64,000 nucleotides of DNA from a bacterium (GCA_018648585.1 JABGQW010000014.1:1-64000); one strand, 5' to 3'; shown: positions 38,244 through 48,012, counted from the stretch's first letter. The notes: a model not told the origin generated them from the letters alone. Numbers and translations: made by a program.

Positions 38244-41200
38244 CTACAAATTTTCCAATTCTTCATCCAACTGTTTTTCAAGCTCAGCTTGCTCTTGTTC
38301 TATTTTTTCTAGCTCTTTTTGTAGTCGATCCTGTTCACGTTTTTGTCGCTCGCCTACACGTTGATCACGATTTTTTCGCGCCAATTTAGATTTTTTCAAT
38401 AAATTTTCTTCCAACAAAACTTTTTTCTCTTTTGCCAGACTCAATCGCTTTTGCGCAATATCTTTTTTGGTTGCGACAATTTTCTTTTTCACCTCTGCAT
38501 TTGGTCCAGTCAAATCCGCGATGGCTGCACAGTCTGCTTCCGATTTTTTCAATTCTTCTTCGTACTGCTTGATCTCCACATCGAGTTTGCTCTCCGAATC
38601 CAAACCGTTCTTTTTAACATCTTCAAATGTCGCTCGATCATTTTCAAATTTTTTCCGCGCCACTCGATCGTTGTGATTGGCCGTGGCGACACCAGCGTAA
38701 GCCAAACCTGTTCCAACTGCTGCAGCTGCCACACTTCGACCATCTGCAAAACGGATCGTTGAACTTATTGGCACTGGTGGTTTTCTCAATAACTGGGCTT
38801 TTTTCATTGCGCTTGTCATTTTTCGAGTATGCTTCGCAATTGTATTTGTGATACCTGCCGCACGTGGCCTTGGAAACATACTTTTCAAATTTCTAATAAT
38901 CACTCTGTGATTCAAGGCTTCCGCAATCAATGATCTTGATTGTGCTACAGCAGAAGGTGTTCCCGAATGCAAACGTCGTGCCTCTTTAAAAGCTGTTTGC
39001 ATTTTTTGTGTATATCTAGCAATTTTACTCGGAGAAGCACCCTTTGCACGTAACTTATGAATTTTACTTCTATATTTTGCAGCTTTTCTAAATAAATTCT
39101 CAGATCGAATAATATTAAATTCTGCTTTTTTCCACGCCGAAGGTTTCAATATTTTTTCAACGTTTTTCCCCAAACGGCTTGTCGATTTAACCCATTTCAA
39201 AGGCTTCAATCCCCAGCGCAACGACGTGAGCGCCAAATCTCCAGCCATCCCCAACGGACGTTTCCCCACTTTTGCCAACCGTTTTCCCAAACCAGACACC
39301 CTGGAAGAAACTCCCGCTGGAATTTTTACAACTGTTCCCATTTTTCCAGTAACTTTTGAAACCGCTGCAGCCATTTTTCCAACACGACCTGCTACTCCAG
39401 CTCCACGCACAGCACCTGCTGCACCACCAGTGAAAAGAAATGATGCAACATTCCCCGCAATTTCTCCTGCGGCCGCCCATCCTTCTCCGTTTTCTCTCGC
39501 TTCTTTTGCCGTCAATGCATCAATCAACCCATCTCGTGCTTTGCTTGAATATTCCCAATTTCCCCAAGAATCCGCAGAAAAAATACCGCCATTTCCTGGC
39601 TCATACCCAACCGACAAACTCAAAAGCCCTTCCACAACTTTGTCCGGATCAGTGATCAATGTTCCCACTCCGTCGACCAATCCGCCAGCGGCACGAAGAA
39701 CTCCTCCCACAACTCCAATCACCGGAATTTTTGCAAGTTTATCTCCAGCCCAGTTCAAACCTTTTGAAACATTTTTTGTTAAATATCCAACCGACATGTC
39801 CAAAACAGTTGGCGACATAATTTTGAGCCCATGAATGCAACTCGCTGAATCGTACGCTGCCGCCAACGCGAGATCCGTCTGTGGCGACACTTCCATCACC
39901 GAAGATTGAACTTTTGCGTCCAACTCATCCACCGAGGGCTGAATCGCATCTTTTGTTGTTTTTTCAAGATTTTCGACCATCTGATCTACCAACGATTTCC
40001 ACGGCTCCACCGCCGGATCAACTCCCGCTGGCAAAGTACTTTCAACAGACGCACGAATTCCTTGCGTTGCCGTTTCTGCAGAATTTGTTTTTAAATCCGC
40101 AGAACTGGTCGTCAATTTATCTCCGTACGCATCAAGCAAATCTTTTTTCACTTCGAGATCTGAAATTTTATTGTCAAACTGTCCCTGAAAAACATCGCGT
40201 TCCTGCTGTAATTTTTCAGCACGACTGTCGCCGAACCAATCGGCTGGACGTTTCTTGTTTTTCTTAATTCCAAGTCCTTCCAATCCCCAACACCCAAAAT
40301 CAAGAAGGGCGCCCGGGAGAATCGCCACCGAAGCGGCAATACAACGTCCAGCATTTAGAAATGAAAGTTCTGTTTTTTCGTCTTCAAATTTCGCTATTTT
40401 TTCTGCAAATTCTGATCCACGCTCCTGCAAAAAGTCTACCTCCATCCCCATTTTTGCAGACTCGATTCGGTGCTGCACAAATCCTTTTTGAACATCATCG
40501 TACGATGCTGGATCTGGTGGATCGAGCGCCAACGGCGAAACTTCAAATTTTTCGATCGATTTTTTTCCTGCTAATTCTTTTTCAAAATCTGCAACTGCCG
40601 TTTTAATCTGCTCATCAATTTTCCCCAATTCTTCTTGTTGTTGTTTTGCGTTTTCTTGAATTTCTTCTGTTTGCTTTTTTTCAATTGTTTCGAGATCTCC
40701 TCGTAATTTTTTTTCTGTTTCTTTTTCGGTGTACACTTTTTCTTTTGCTTCAAAATCAGTTTTTATTTTTTCAAGCTGTTCGGATGTCGCACCAGCTTTT
40801 TCTGCAGCAGTGATTGCTGCGCGAGCGGCACCAACTTGTGTTTTTATTTCCGGTAAATTTTCAAGCGTCGGCTCCCCGATCGCATCGACCATTGTTCGCG
40901 CTTCGTTTAATTTTTTCTGAATATTTTCTTTTTTCTCAATTTTCACTTTTTCTTTTTCTCGTGCTTCGATCGCTTCAATTTTTTTCAAAAGCGCGTCCAT
41001 TTTTGGTTTCAATTTTTTGTACTCGGACGATGGAAGCTTGTTCACACGCGCGTGCAATTTATTCCAATCGGTACGAAGTTTTGAAGATGGAATTTTTGAA
41101 ATCCCGCTGAGCACATCTGAAACATTTCGACTCAATTCATTGAACGCGTCGTTGACTTCGCGCGTTTCAATGACTTCTGCCGCGGTAAAATTTTCGTGAT

Positions 41201-41720
41201 TTTCATGCCCGCTCCCGTTTCCATTTTCGTGATTTCCATTCTCGTTCCCGCCTCCATTCCCATTTCCATGATTTCCGTTCCCGTTTCCATTCTCAACAAT
41301 AATGCCATTCACGCGCGACTTCACCGCGTCGACTGCCACCACCACTTGATTCGCCAGTTGCTCCAATTCAAATTTGCTTCCTTTCGCTTTAAAAAGTGCA
41401 TCCTCCGACGGACCGCCGACGATGAATTTTTGTTTTCGGTACGTATTTTCAAGAACGGTCTGGTCTTTTCCCCCACGACGCATCACCGGATTTCTTTTCT
41501 CAATATTCCAATTTTCCCCGGAGCGCGCCTCCAATTCCATCTCCAAATTTCGCAGATCCGTCCCAGTCATCGCCCGAACTTTTTCGAACGCTTCCCGTTG
41601 CGCAGAACTTTTGAGAATCATCTCGTCCGCCTGTTTTTGAGGTTTTTTGTAATATTTATCTTTGAAGATAAATCGCGCGGCAGGCGCATCATTTCCGAAA
41701 TTGGCAAACATTTTTTTCAT
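38244..41720 (-). CDS. Giant coiled-coil protein with Gly/Asn linker, hydrophobic central region and internal helical repeat
   Basis: 1158 aa from MKKMFANFG; NGNGNGNHGNGNGGGNENGNHENGNGSGHENHEN linker; long KKxE coiled coils; AAAGEIAGNVASFLFTGGAAGAVRGAGVAGRVG region. Confidence 0.8.
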   Translation of the reverse strand: MKKMFANFGNDAPAARFIFKDKYYKKPQKQADEMILKSSAQREAFEKVRAMTGTDLRNLEMELEARSGENWNIEKRNPVMRRGGKDQTVLENTYRKQKFIVGGPSEDALFKAKGSKFELEQLANQVVVAVDAVKSRVNGIIVENGNGNGNHGNGNGGGNENGNHENGNGSGHENHENFTAAEVIETREVNDAFNELSRNVSDVLSGISKIPSSKLRTDWNKLHARVNKLPSSEYKKLKPKMDALLKKIEAIEAREKEKVKIEKKENIQKKLNEARTMVDAIGEPTLENLPEIKTQVGAARAAITAAEKAGATSEQLEKIKTDFEAKEKVYTEKETEKKLRGDLETIEKKQTEEIQENAKQQQEELGKIDEQIKTAVADFEKELAGKKSIEKFEVSPLALDPPDPASYDDVQKGFVQHRIESAKMGMEVDFLQERGSEFAEKIAKFEDEKTELSFLNAGRCIAASVAILPGALLDFGCWGLEGLGIKKNKKRPADWFGDSRAEKLQQERDVFQGQFDNKISDLEVKKDLLDAYGDKLTTSSADLKTNSAETATQGIRASVESTLPAGVDPAVEPWKSLVDQMVENLEKTTKDAIQPSVDELDAKVQSSVMEVSPQTDLALAAAYDSASCIHGLKIMSPTVLDMSVGYLTKNVSKGLNWAGDKLAKIPVIGVVGGVLRAAGGLVDGVGTLITDPDKVVEGLLSLSVGYEPGNGGIFSADSWGNWEYSSKARDGLIDALTAKEARENGEGWAAAGEIAGNVASFLFTGGAAGAVRGAGVAGRVGKMAAAVSKVTGKMGTVVKIPAGVSSRVSGLGKRLAKVGKRPLGMAGDLALTSLRWGLKPLKWVKSTSRLGKNVEKILKPSAWKKAEFNIIRSENLFRKAAKYRSKIHKLRAKGASPSKIARYTQKMQTAFKEARRLHSGTPSAVAQSRSLIAEALNHRVIIRNLKSMFPRPRAAGITNTIAKHTRKMTSAMKKAQLLRKPPVPISSTIRFADGRSVAAAAVGTGLAYAGVATANHNDRVARKKFENDRATFEDVKKNGLDSESKLDVEIKQYEEELKKSEADCAAIADLTGPNAEVKKKIVATKKDIAQKRLSLAKEKKVLLEENLLKKSKLARKNRDQRVGERQKREQDRLQKELEKIEQEQAELEKQLDEELENL

Positions 41721-41808
41721 GCAAATGTGCAAAAAATCAAATCATTTTACCAGAAATTCTTTGAAAAATCAACTCGCATTTTGGAAAAAAAATGGCACAC
41801 TCGCCGCG

Positions 41809-42336
41809 ATGAAATTGGAAAATCCGAGCGGAGAAAAAAAAGTTGTGGTGCAAAAAAATGAGTCGCTCGAAATTTTTTTGGAAGATTTTGCGCCAGGATC
41901 GCGAGAATTTTTTTTGGAAATTGAGCTCGCGGAAAATAATTCTCGGTGCAAAATTTTTGGACGCACGCACGCAAAAAATTCAGATAAAAAATCGTGGACA
42001 ATCGTTCAAAATTTCAACGGAAAAAATCAGATCGGTCAAATCGAACTCCGCGGAGTCGCAGAAAACAAAAGTCATCTCGAACTCAACGCGACCGGAATTT
42101 TGGAAAAAAAGTCAGTCGACGCGAACGCACGAATTTCAGAAAAAATACTTCTTTTTGACGATGCTCGCGGACGCGCGCTGCCAATTTTGACGGTAAAAAC
42201 AGATCACGTAAAATCCGCATCACACGCAGCATCGATCACTCCGGTGAATGACGAAAATTTACTTTTTCTCACTTCTCGCGGAATCTCCCCCGACAAAGCA
42301 CGACAAATTTTAAAAAATGGCTTTTTACACAAGTGA
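41809..42336 (+). CDS. Short SufD-like Fe-S assembly protein
   Basis: 175 aa; C-terminal DARGRALPILTVKTDHVKSASHAASITPVNDENLLFLTSRGISPDKARQILKNGFL matches the SufB/D C-terminal pattern. Confidence 0.8.
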   Translation: MKLENPSGEKKVVVQKNESLEIFLEDFAPGSREFFLEIELAENNSRCKIFGRTHAKNSDKKSWTIVQNFNGKNQIGQIELRGVAENKSHLELNATGILEKKSVDANARISEKILLFDDARGRALPILTVKTDHVKSASHAASITPVNDENLLFLTSRGISPDKARQILKNGFLHK

Positions 42337-44121
42337 GTATAAATATTGCTCAAACTTCTTTGTTCCTTTTTTTTGATCTTGAACATTTTTTCTGTACAAA
42401 TTTGTGAGCAACGTTTTTTCCTGTGATAAAAATTTTGAAGCCGGATCAAAAAATAAAAAAATGAGATGATCCAACTCGTGCGGAAAATTATTTCGTTCGA
42501 AAAAAACCGTGGAAAATTTTTCAAATCCACCGGGAACTTTTTCAATTTCCCGCATTTTTTCTGGATATTTTTCCCACAAAAATTGGAAGTTTTCCGTATT
42601 TTTCTTCGATCGAGCCGAAGCGTACAAAATCGCAGATTCGGATTTTTTCAAATCATAATTTTTTTCAAGTGCAAAATGGAAGTGCGCGCCGCGCTGCGCC
42701 TCGGTTTTTTTGTAATTTGAAATCCGCCGATCCTCCTGCAAAAGCTCAACAACATTTTTTTGGAAATGCGAATTGTACGCCGCCCGAAAATTTCGAAGAT
42801 AAAAATAGGCGGTTTTCAGTTTCCGTTTGTCGTTGACATCGCCTGTCCGCAGATCAATCGCTCGACCGAAGTGGTGGTGCGACTTTTGGCTGTGTCCATT
42901 TTTTTCAGCACCGCCAGACAAAACAAACGAAATATTTTTTTCCGAATAAAAATCGATCTCCAATTCATGAAAATCTTGCGCAAATTGATTCGTAATTTTT
43001 TGCAATTCCGGACGCAATTTTGAGTACATGTCGTAGTCATTGTTTTTTATTTCCAGAAACTTTTTTTCGCGCAAAAACTCATTGGTTTGTCCCCAGCGAA
43101 TTCGCGTACAAAGCGCATCAAACTGCCACGCAGACAAGTTTTCAAATTTCTGATTTTTCGACAATTCCCAGTGCGAATCGGCAACAAATTTTTTGACGTG
43201 CGCAGGATTTTTCATCAACTGAATCAAATTTTCTCGCGTGGAGAAAAAAACTGCATCCGGCAAAAATCCGTTCGCGTTGTGCATTTTTTTCAGCGTCATA
43301 TTTGCGCGGTACACATATTTTTTGGAAAACTCCGGAAAATCTTTTGAATCGAGTAAAAATTCTGAAAATTTTTCTGGCAATTTTGGCGCTGGTGGCGCGG
43401 AAATTTCTGGCTCGAACGGTTTCGGGAAAAATTCATCGCGAACTTCTCGAGAAAGTTCTCCGGGTTCGAAATCCGGAAATTTTTGTACGACAAATTTTTG
43501 TGCCGTCCGATCCGCCATAATTTTTTGTTCCGACTCAAATTTTGTTTTCAAATCCAAATCCAACAACGAAACCGACGTTTCTGCCTGCGTGGAAACTTTT
43601 TTTCGTTCGAGTTTTTTCTGCTCTTCCAATTTTTGTTTTTCAAGTTTTAATTTTTGTTTTTCAAATTCTGTCGTTGCATTTTTTTCAATTTCTTGAAATT
43701 TTTCCGTGGCAAAATTCGCCCCCAAAAGTTTTTTGACCGGCACGCGAACCGATTCGCCGTCGCGCATTTTGAAATCTTTTTTCCCGTTCATCGCCGCAAT
43801 TTCTTCTGCGATAAAATTCCAATCCTGCTTTTCCCAATTTCCCGCAGACATTTTCAAACCGCGCACCAAAAGCCCGTACAGCGTTTTGTCCCGCGCGAGA
43901 TCGAACGAAATTTCAACGAAAAATTCCCCATTTTTATTTTTTTCAACACGAGAAAAATTTTTCACTTTCCCCGATTTTTGAGCAAAATAATTGTTCAACC
44001 TTTCTGTCACAAAATCTGATTTTGTTTTTTCAATTTCATTTTTCAAATTTTCTGGCAATTCCAATTTTTGCGGAGAATTTTCAAAATTTGCGGAAACTTG
44101 CTCAAGAGTATTTTTTGACAT
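42325..44121 (-). CDS. LAS/M15-type peptidoglycan peptidase-like protein with coiled coil
   Basis: KSHHHFGRAIDLRTGD and RGAHFHFAL resemble the SxHxxGxAxD / HxH zinc motifs of M15/VanY-type LAS enzymes; N-terminal helical/coiled-coil region; no signal peptide. Confidence 0.6.
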   Translation of the reverse strand: MSKNTLEQVSANFENSPQKLELPENLKNEIEKTKSDFVTERLNNYFAQKSGKVKNFSRVEKNKNGEFFVEISFDLARDKTLYGLLVRGLKMSAGNWEKQDWNFIAEEIAAMNGKKDFKMRDGESVRVPVKKLLGANFATEKFQEIEKNATTEFEKQKLKLEKQKLEEQKKLERKKVSTQAETSVSLLDLDLKTKFESEQKIMADRTAQKFVVQKFPDFEPGELSREVRDEFFPKPFEPEISAPPAPKLPEKFSEFLLDSKDFPEFSKKYVYRANMTLKKMHNANGFLPDAVFFSTRENLIQLMKNPAHVKKFVADSHWELSKNQKFENLSAWQFDALCTRIRWGQTNEFLREKKFLEIKNNDYDMYSKLRPELQKITNQFAQDFHELEIDFYSEKNISFVLSGGAEKNGHSQKSHHHFGRAIDLRTGDVNDKRKLKTAYFYLRNFRAAYNSHFQKNVVELLQEDRRISNYKKTEAQRGAHFHFALEKNYDLKKSESAILYASARSKKNTENFQFLWEKYPEKMREIEKVPGGFEKFSTVFFERNNFPHELDHLIFLFFDPASKFLSQEKTLLTNLYRKNVQDQKKGTKKFEQYLYSLV

Positions 44122-44256
44122 CTTGCCATTTTAACATTTTTTCACTAAAATTTCCAGTACAAAAAAACCGCTCGAAACCCGCGCAGTTCAAATTTGAAAA
44201 CTCTGGGAGTGAAAAACATGTATAAAATAGTCATGAATTCCACTCTCTCAATTTCA

Positions 44257-44691
44257 TTACGACACAAACGTCGCTTTGAAATTTTTGTAGTCAAGTAATA
44301 TCATGAGGATAAAACCCGACAATAAAGAGAATATTATACTCATCAATACTCCTAAGGGTTGATGATTCTTCCAAACAGCATGCTCGGCAGAACCTTCAAT
44401 TCGATTTTCCCATCCCTTACTGTTCCACAATGGAGCTGGCAAGGAAAAGGCATAGGCACCATCAATAACTCTATCCGATCCCTGCAAAACTTGCAGTTCC
44501 TCGAATGAATTTACTTTAAATAATTTTTTGATATCGACTTTGTTGGTTGCCCAACTTTCAGCGAAAGCATCACTGTATTCTGTTGCGTAAAACATTTTTA
44601 CAATGCTTTTTGCAACTGGCATCTCCGCGATTAAGAACGAAAATACGAAAAATAGCGCACTAAATATAAGTGCATAAACATAATTTTTCAT
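44257..44691 (-). CDS. Membrane protein with two TM segments
   Basis: MKNYVYALIFSALFFVFSFLIAEM... and LGVLMSIIFSLLSGFILMILL. Confidence 0.55.
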   Translation of the reverse strand: MKNYVYALIFSALFFVFSFLIAEMPVAKSIVKMFYATEYSDAFAESWATNKVDIKKLFKVNSFEELQVLQGSDRVIDGAYAFSLPAPLWNSKGWENRIEGSAEHAVWKNHQPLGVLMSIIFSLLSGFILMILLDYKNFKATFVS

Positions 44692-44716
44692 GGCTTTTGT
44701 TTTAGTTAATAATAGA

Positions 44717-44772
44717 TTATTTGTAAGGATTCTGCCTACTTCAAACCAAAATAAACACAACCTTACAAATAA
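44717..44772. promoter_or_regulatory. Perfect 12-bp inverted repeat upstream of 44691 start (possible operator)
   Basis: ttatttgtaagg (44717-44728) ... ccttacaaataa (44761-44772). Confidence 0.5.
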
Positions 44773-44881
44773 CCATATTCAATCAACATACATGCTTTTC
44801 TCCCACAATTTTCAAAAATGATACTTCAAAGAGCTTGTCTACTATAACCAAAGAAACAAAGAATGTCAACTTTTGTTCGAA

Positions 44882-46993
44882 CTATTTATCTTCCACCGCT
44901 TTCATCGAAAGCTGCGTGCGTCCCATTTTATCAACACCGATCAATTTTACAGTAATTTTTTGCCCTTCTTTTAATTCATCTGAAACATTTTCAACGCGAT
45001 GATTTGCAATTTCTGAAACGTGCACGAGCGCTTCTTTTCCTGGCAAATATTCAACAAATGCGCCGAAATCCATCACATTTTTGACCGTCGCATTTTCGAA
45101 AACATCGCCAACTTCTGGTTCGTACGTGAGCGCTTTTATTGCCGCAATTGCACCTTTCGCTTTTTCTCCGTCGACCGAAGAAACCATCACCAATCCGTCG
45201 TCCTCGATGTCGATTTTTACGTCGAAATCTGCGCAGAGTCCCTGAATTGTTTCTCCACCTTTTCCGATCACCACTCGAATGTATTCTGGATTGATGTGAA
45301 AACTCGTCACGCGCGGCGCGAACGAACTCATTTCTGATCGCACTTCTGGAATCGCAGATTTCATTGATTTCAAAATCTCGGTGCGTCCGACAGTCGCCTG
45401 CGCAAGCGCTTCTTTGAGAAGTGACATGTCCAAACCCTTCAATTTGATGTCCATCTGCAACGCGGTCAAACCGTTTTCGTCGCCGCAAACTTTCAAATCC
45501 ATATCTCCGCAGAAATCTTCCTGCGCCTGGATGTCGGATAAAATTTTGTAATTTCCATCCTCGTCGGTCACCAATCCCATCGCAATTCCAGAAATTGCCG
45601 ATTTGATCGGAATTCCACCGTCCATCAACGCGAGCGTCGATCCGCAAACCGATGCCATCGAACTCGATCCATTGCACGCGAGAATTTCTGAAACGAGCCG
45701 CAACGTGTACGGAAAATTTTCTTCTTTTTTTGGAATCACGTACTCCAGCGCGCGCTCTGCCAAAGTTCCGTGTCCGATTTCTCGGCGTCCGGTTCCACGC
45801 AGCGGTCGCACTTCTCCAACAGAATATGGCGGAAAATTGTAGTGGTGAATATATTGTTTTTTGTATTCTGGTCGATCTGGATCGTCGAGAATCTGTTCGT
45901 CGCTCGGCGCACCGACCGTCAAAACCGTCAACGCCTGCGTGTCTCCTCGTTCAAACAATCCTGTTCCGTGCAGTCGTGGAAAAATCCCCACTTCAGAATT
46001 CAGCGTTCGAATTTCCTCGGCGCCGCGTCCATCGAGACGTTTTCCTGTTTTCAAAATTTGGTTTCGCAGAACTTTTTTAAATTTTTTGGTAAAAAATTCG
46101 AGCAAGTCCCCTTTCTTCAATTCGTCGTTTTCAATTTGATCTGCACACGCATCGAGAAGTTTTTGTTCTGCGGCGTGAATTGCCGTGTGTAATTCTTTTT
46201 TTGATCCACCAGAAATATTTTCAAAATCTGAATCCGTCAAAAATTTATCCACTGCCACTTCGGCCGCTGGATCGATCTGACGAAACTGTGGCTCTTTTGC
46301 AACCACCTCGTGTTTTGCTGCAAATTCTCGCTGCGCGACGCACAATTTTTTGATGTGTGTGTGCGCAAACTCAAATGCTTCGATCATTTTATCGTTTGAA
46401 ACCAAATTGGCTCCGGCCTCCACCATCATAATTGCTTCCTCCGATCCCGCGATGACCAAATCAAGATCACCTTTTTCACTTTCTTCAAATGTCGGATCGA
46501 GAAAAAATGATCCATCTTCTTTCATTCCCACGCGAACCGCCGACACTGGTGCTTCGATCGGAATTCCTGAAAGTTGAACCGCCATCGACGCACCGGTGAT
46601 CGCTGTCGCCGCGAGCGAACGCGTTCCGTCAGTTTGCAACATCGTCGCGATGAGCTGCACGTCGTTTTGCATTCCTTTTGGAAACATCGGTCGCAATGGA
46701 CGATCCATCATTCGTGCGATCAAAATCGCACTTTCGGGTGGTCGACCTTCTCGTTTCATAAATCGTGAACCTTTAATTTTTCCAGCAGCGTAAAACTTCG
46801 ATTCGAAGTCACACATCATTGGGAAAAAATCGATTCCCTGTCGTGGCGATTCCGACATTCCTGCGGTCGCGAGCAAAACACTTTCGCCGTATTTTACGAC
46901 ACAAGACCCCTGCGCCAAATTGGCTAAGTTTCCGGTCTCGAATGTGAACTCTCGTCCCTCGAGATCGACTGAAAACGTTTGTACGTTTTTCAT
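44882..46993 (-). CDS. pnp: Polyribonucleotide nucleotidyltransferase
   Basis: RPPESAILIARMMDRPLRPMFPKG, RLDGRGAEEIRTL, KH (VIGKGGETIQGL) and S1 domains. Confidence 0.97.
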   Translation of the reverse strand: MKNVQTFSVDLEGREFTFETGNLANLAQGSCVVKYGESVLLATAGMSESPRQGIDFFPMMCDFESKFYAAGKIKGSRFMKREGRPPESAILIARMMDRPLRPMFPKGMQNDVQLIATMLQTDGTRSLAATAITGASMAVQLSGIPIEAPVSAVRVGMKEDGSFFLDPTFEESEKGDLDLVIAGSEEAIMMVEAGANLVSNDKMIEAFEFAHTHIKKLCVAQREFAAKHEVVAKEPQFRQIDPAAEVAVDKFLTDSDFENISGGSKKELHTAIHAAEQKLLDACADQIENDELKKGDLLEFFTKKFKKVLRNQILKTGKRLDGRGAEEIRTLNSEVGIFPRLHGTGLFERGDTQALTVLTVGAPSDEQILDDPDRPEYKKQYIHHYNFPPYSVGEVRPLRGTGRREIGHGTLAERALEYVIPKKEENFPYTLRLVSEILACNGSSSMASVCGSTLALMDGGIPIKSAISGIAMGLVTDEDGNYKILSDIQAQEDFCGDMDLKVCGDENGLTALQMDIKLKGLDMSLLKEALAQATVGRTEILKSMKSAIPEVRSEMSSFAPRVTSFHINPEYIRVVIGKGGETIQGLCADFDVKIDIEDDGLVMVSSVDGEKAKGAIAAIKALTYEPEVGDVFENATVKNVMDFGAFVEYLPGKEALVHVSEIANHRVENVSDELKEGQKITVKLIGVDKMGRTQLSMKAVEDK

Positions 46994-47067
46994 GGTATAA
47001 ATGTGATTAGTTTTTTAAGAAAAGCCGCACAGTTTTTGAAAACAAAATTCTGCGCAGAAAAGAAAAA

Positions 47068-47085
47068 CCCCCGACAAGTCGGGGG
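47068..47085 (-). terminator. Rho-independent terminator downstream of rpsO
   Basis: cccccgac-aa-gtcggggg followed by T-rich tract on minus strand. Confidence 0.8.
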
Positions 47086-47091
47086 CTAAAA

Positions 47092-47355
47092 TTATTTTCG
47101 AAGTCCAAGCGACGCAGCAACCTCTTGATATTTTGCTGGATCGTTCATTTGCAGGTGTCGAAGTAGTCGTCGACGTTTTCCCACCATTCCGAGCAAACCG
47201 TGCCGAGAATGTTTGTCTTTTTTGTGAGTTTTCAAGTGCTCACCCAGGCTCGTGATTTTTTCGGTTAAAATCGCCACCTGTACCTGCGAAGAACCCGTAT
47301 CCTTCGCATGCGTCTGAAATTTTTTCATGACGCCCTTTTTGTCGTCTTTTTTCAT
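47092..47355 (-). CDS. rpsO: 30S ribosomal protein S15
   Basis: [53 protein letters not shown]. Confidence 0.95.
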   Translation of the reverse strand: MKKDDKKGVMKKFQTHAKDTGSSQVQVAILTEKITSLGEHLKTHKKDKHSRHGLLGMVGKRRRLLRHLQMNDPAKYQEVAASLGLRK

Positions 47356-47407
47356 CTTTTTAAAATTATTCGCGCAAATTGTACAAGGAAATTTTACGCG
47401 GTCAAAT

Positions 47408-47950
47408 TTATCGTACGTTTTCTTCAAAAAATTCAACAATCGCGTCGGAGCGCACGACAAAAATTTCCGCCGCCACCGGACTCGATCCAATCACCACGCC
47501 GAAAATTTTTCCAGAATCGCCAAAAATCGGCAGCCCCGACTCGATCGCAGAAGTCACGCCGCTGACGACAAATCGCTTATTTTCTACCCGCAAAACTTTT
47601 CCACTCTGGTGTGCACCGTGCGACATCCAAAAAACTTCATTTCCCACCACGGGCGGATGAGATGCAAAATTTGGAATTTTTTCGAGAACCGTCGGTGCGT
47701 GAAAAAAAATTATTTTTTGAGACAAAAATTTCGCTGCAATTTCGAGCACCTGCTCATTCCAAAAAAAATCTTCTGGACCAGATTCTGCTGCAACGAGAAA
47801 ATTTTCTGTCAATGGAATCGCCACCGCCACCGGTTTTTTTTCGAGATCAAAAATTGTAATTTGCGCAGGAGTTTCTATCTCCATCGGCACTGCCGGAGCG
47901 CACGCCGACGCAAAAATTGCACACAGCATTCCCGTCAACCAAATTTTCAT
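47408..47950 (-). CDS. Putative lipoprotein, degenerate trypsin-like fold possible
   Basis: Lipobox-like [31 protein letters not shown] resembles the S1 serine-loop region, but no obvious catalytic His. Confidence 0.45.
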   Translation of the reverse strand: MKIWLTGMLCAIFASACAPAVPMEIETPAQITIFDLEKKPVAVAIPLTENFLVAAESGPEDFFWNEQVLEIAAKFLSQKIIFFHAPTVLEKIPNFASHPPVVGNEVFWMSHGAHQSGKVLRVENKRFVVSGVTSAIESGLPIFGDSGKIFGVVIGSSPVAAEIFVVRSDAIVEFFEENVR

Positions 47951-48012
47951 TTCGCTCGATTCTTGCAAAAAATTTTGACATCCGCAATCAAAATGCACAA
48001 AATACCGCCCGC

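Noticed and set aside
41196-41310. CRISPR or tandem satellite
   Set aside because: Degenerate hexamers in frame inside a coding region encoding an Asn/Gly linker.
47408-47950. Active trypsin-like protease
   Set aside because: The serine-loop region is suggestive, but I cannot find a convincing catalytic His/Asp, so it is kept only as a hypothetical lipoprotein.
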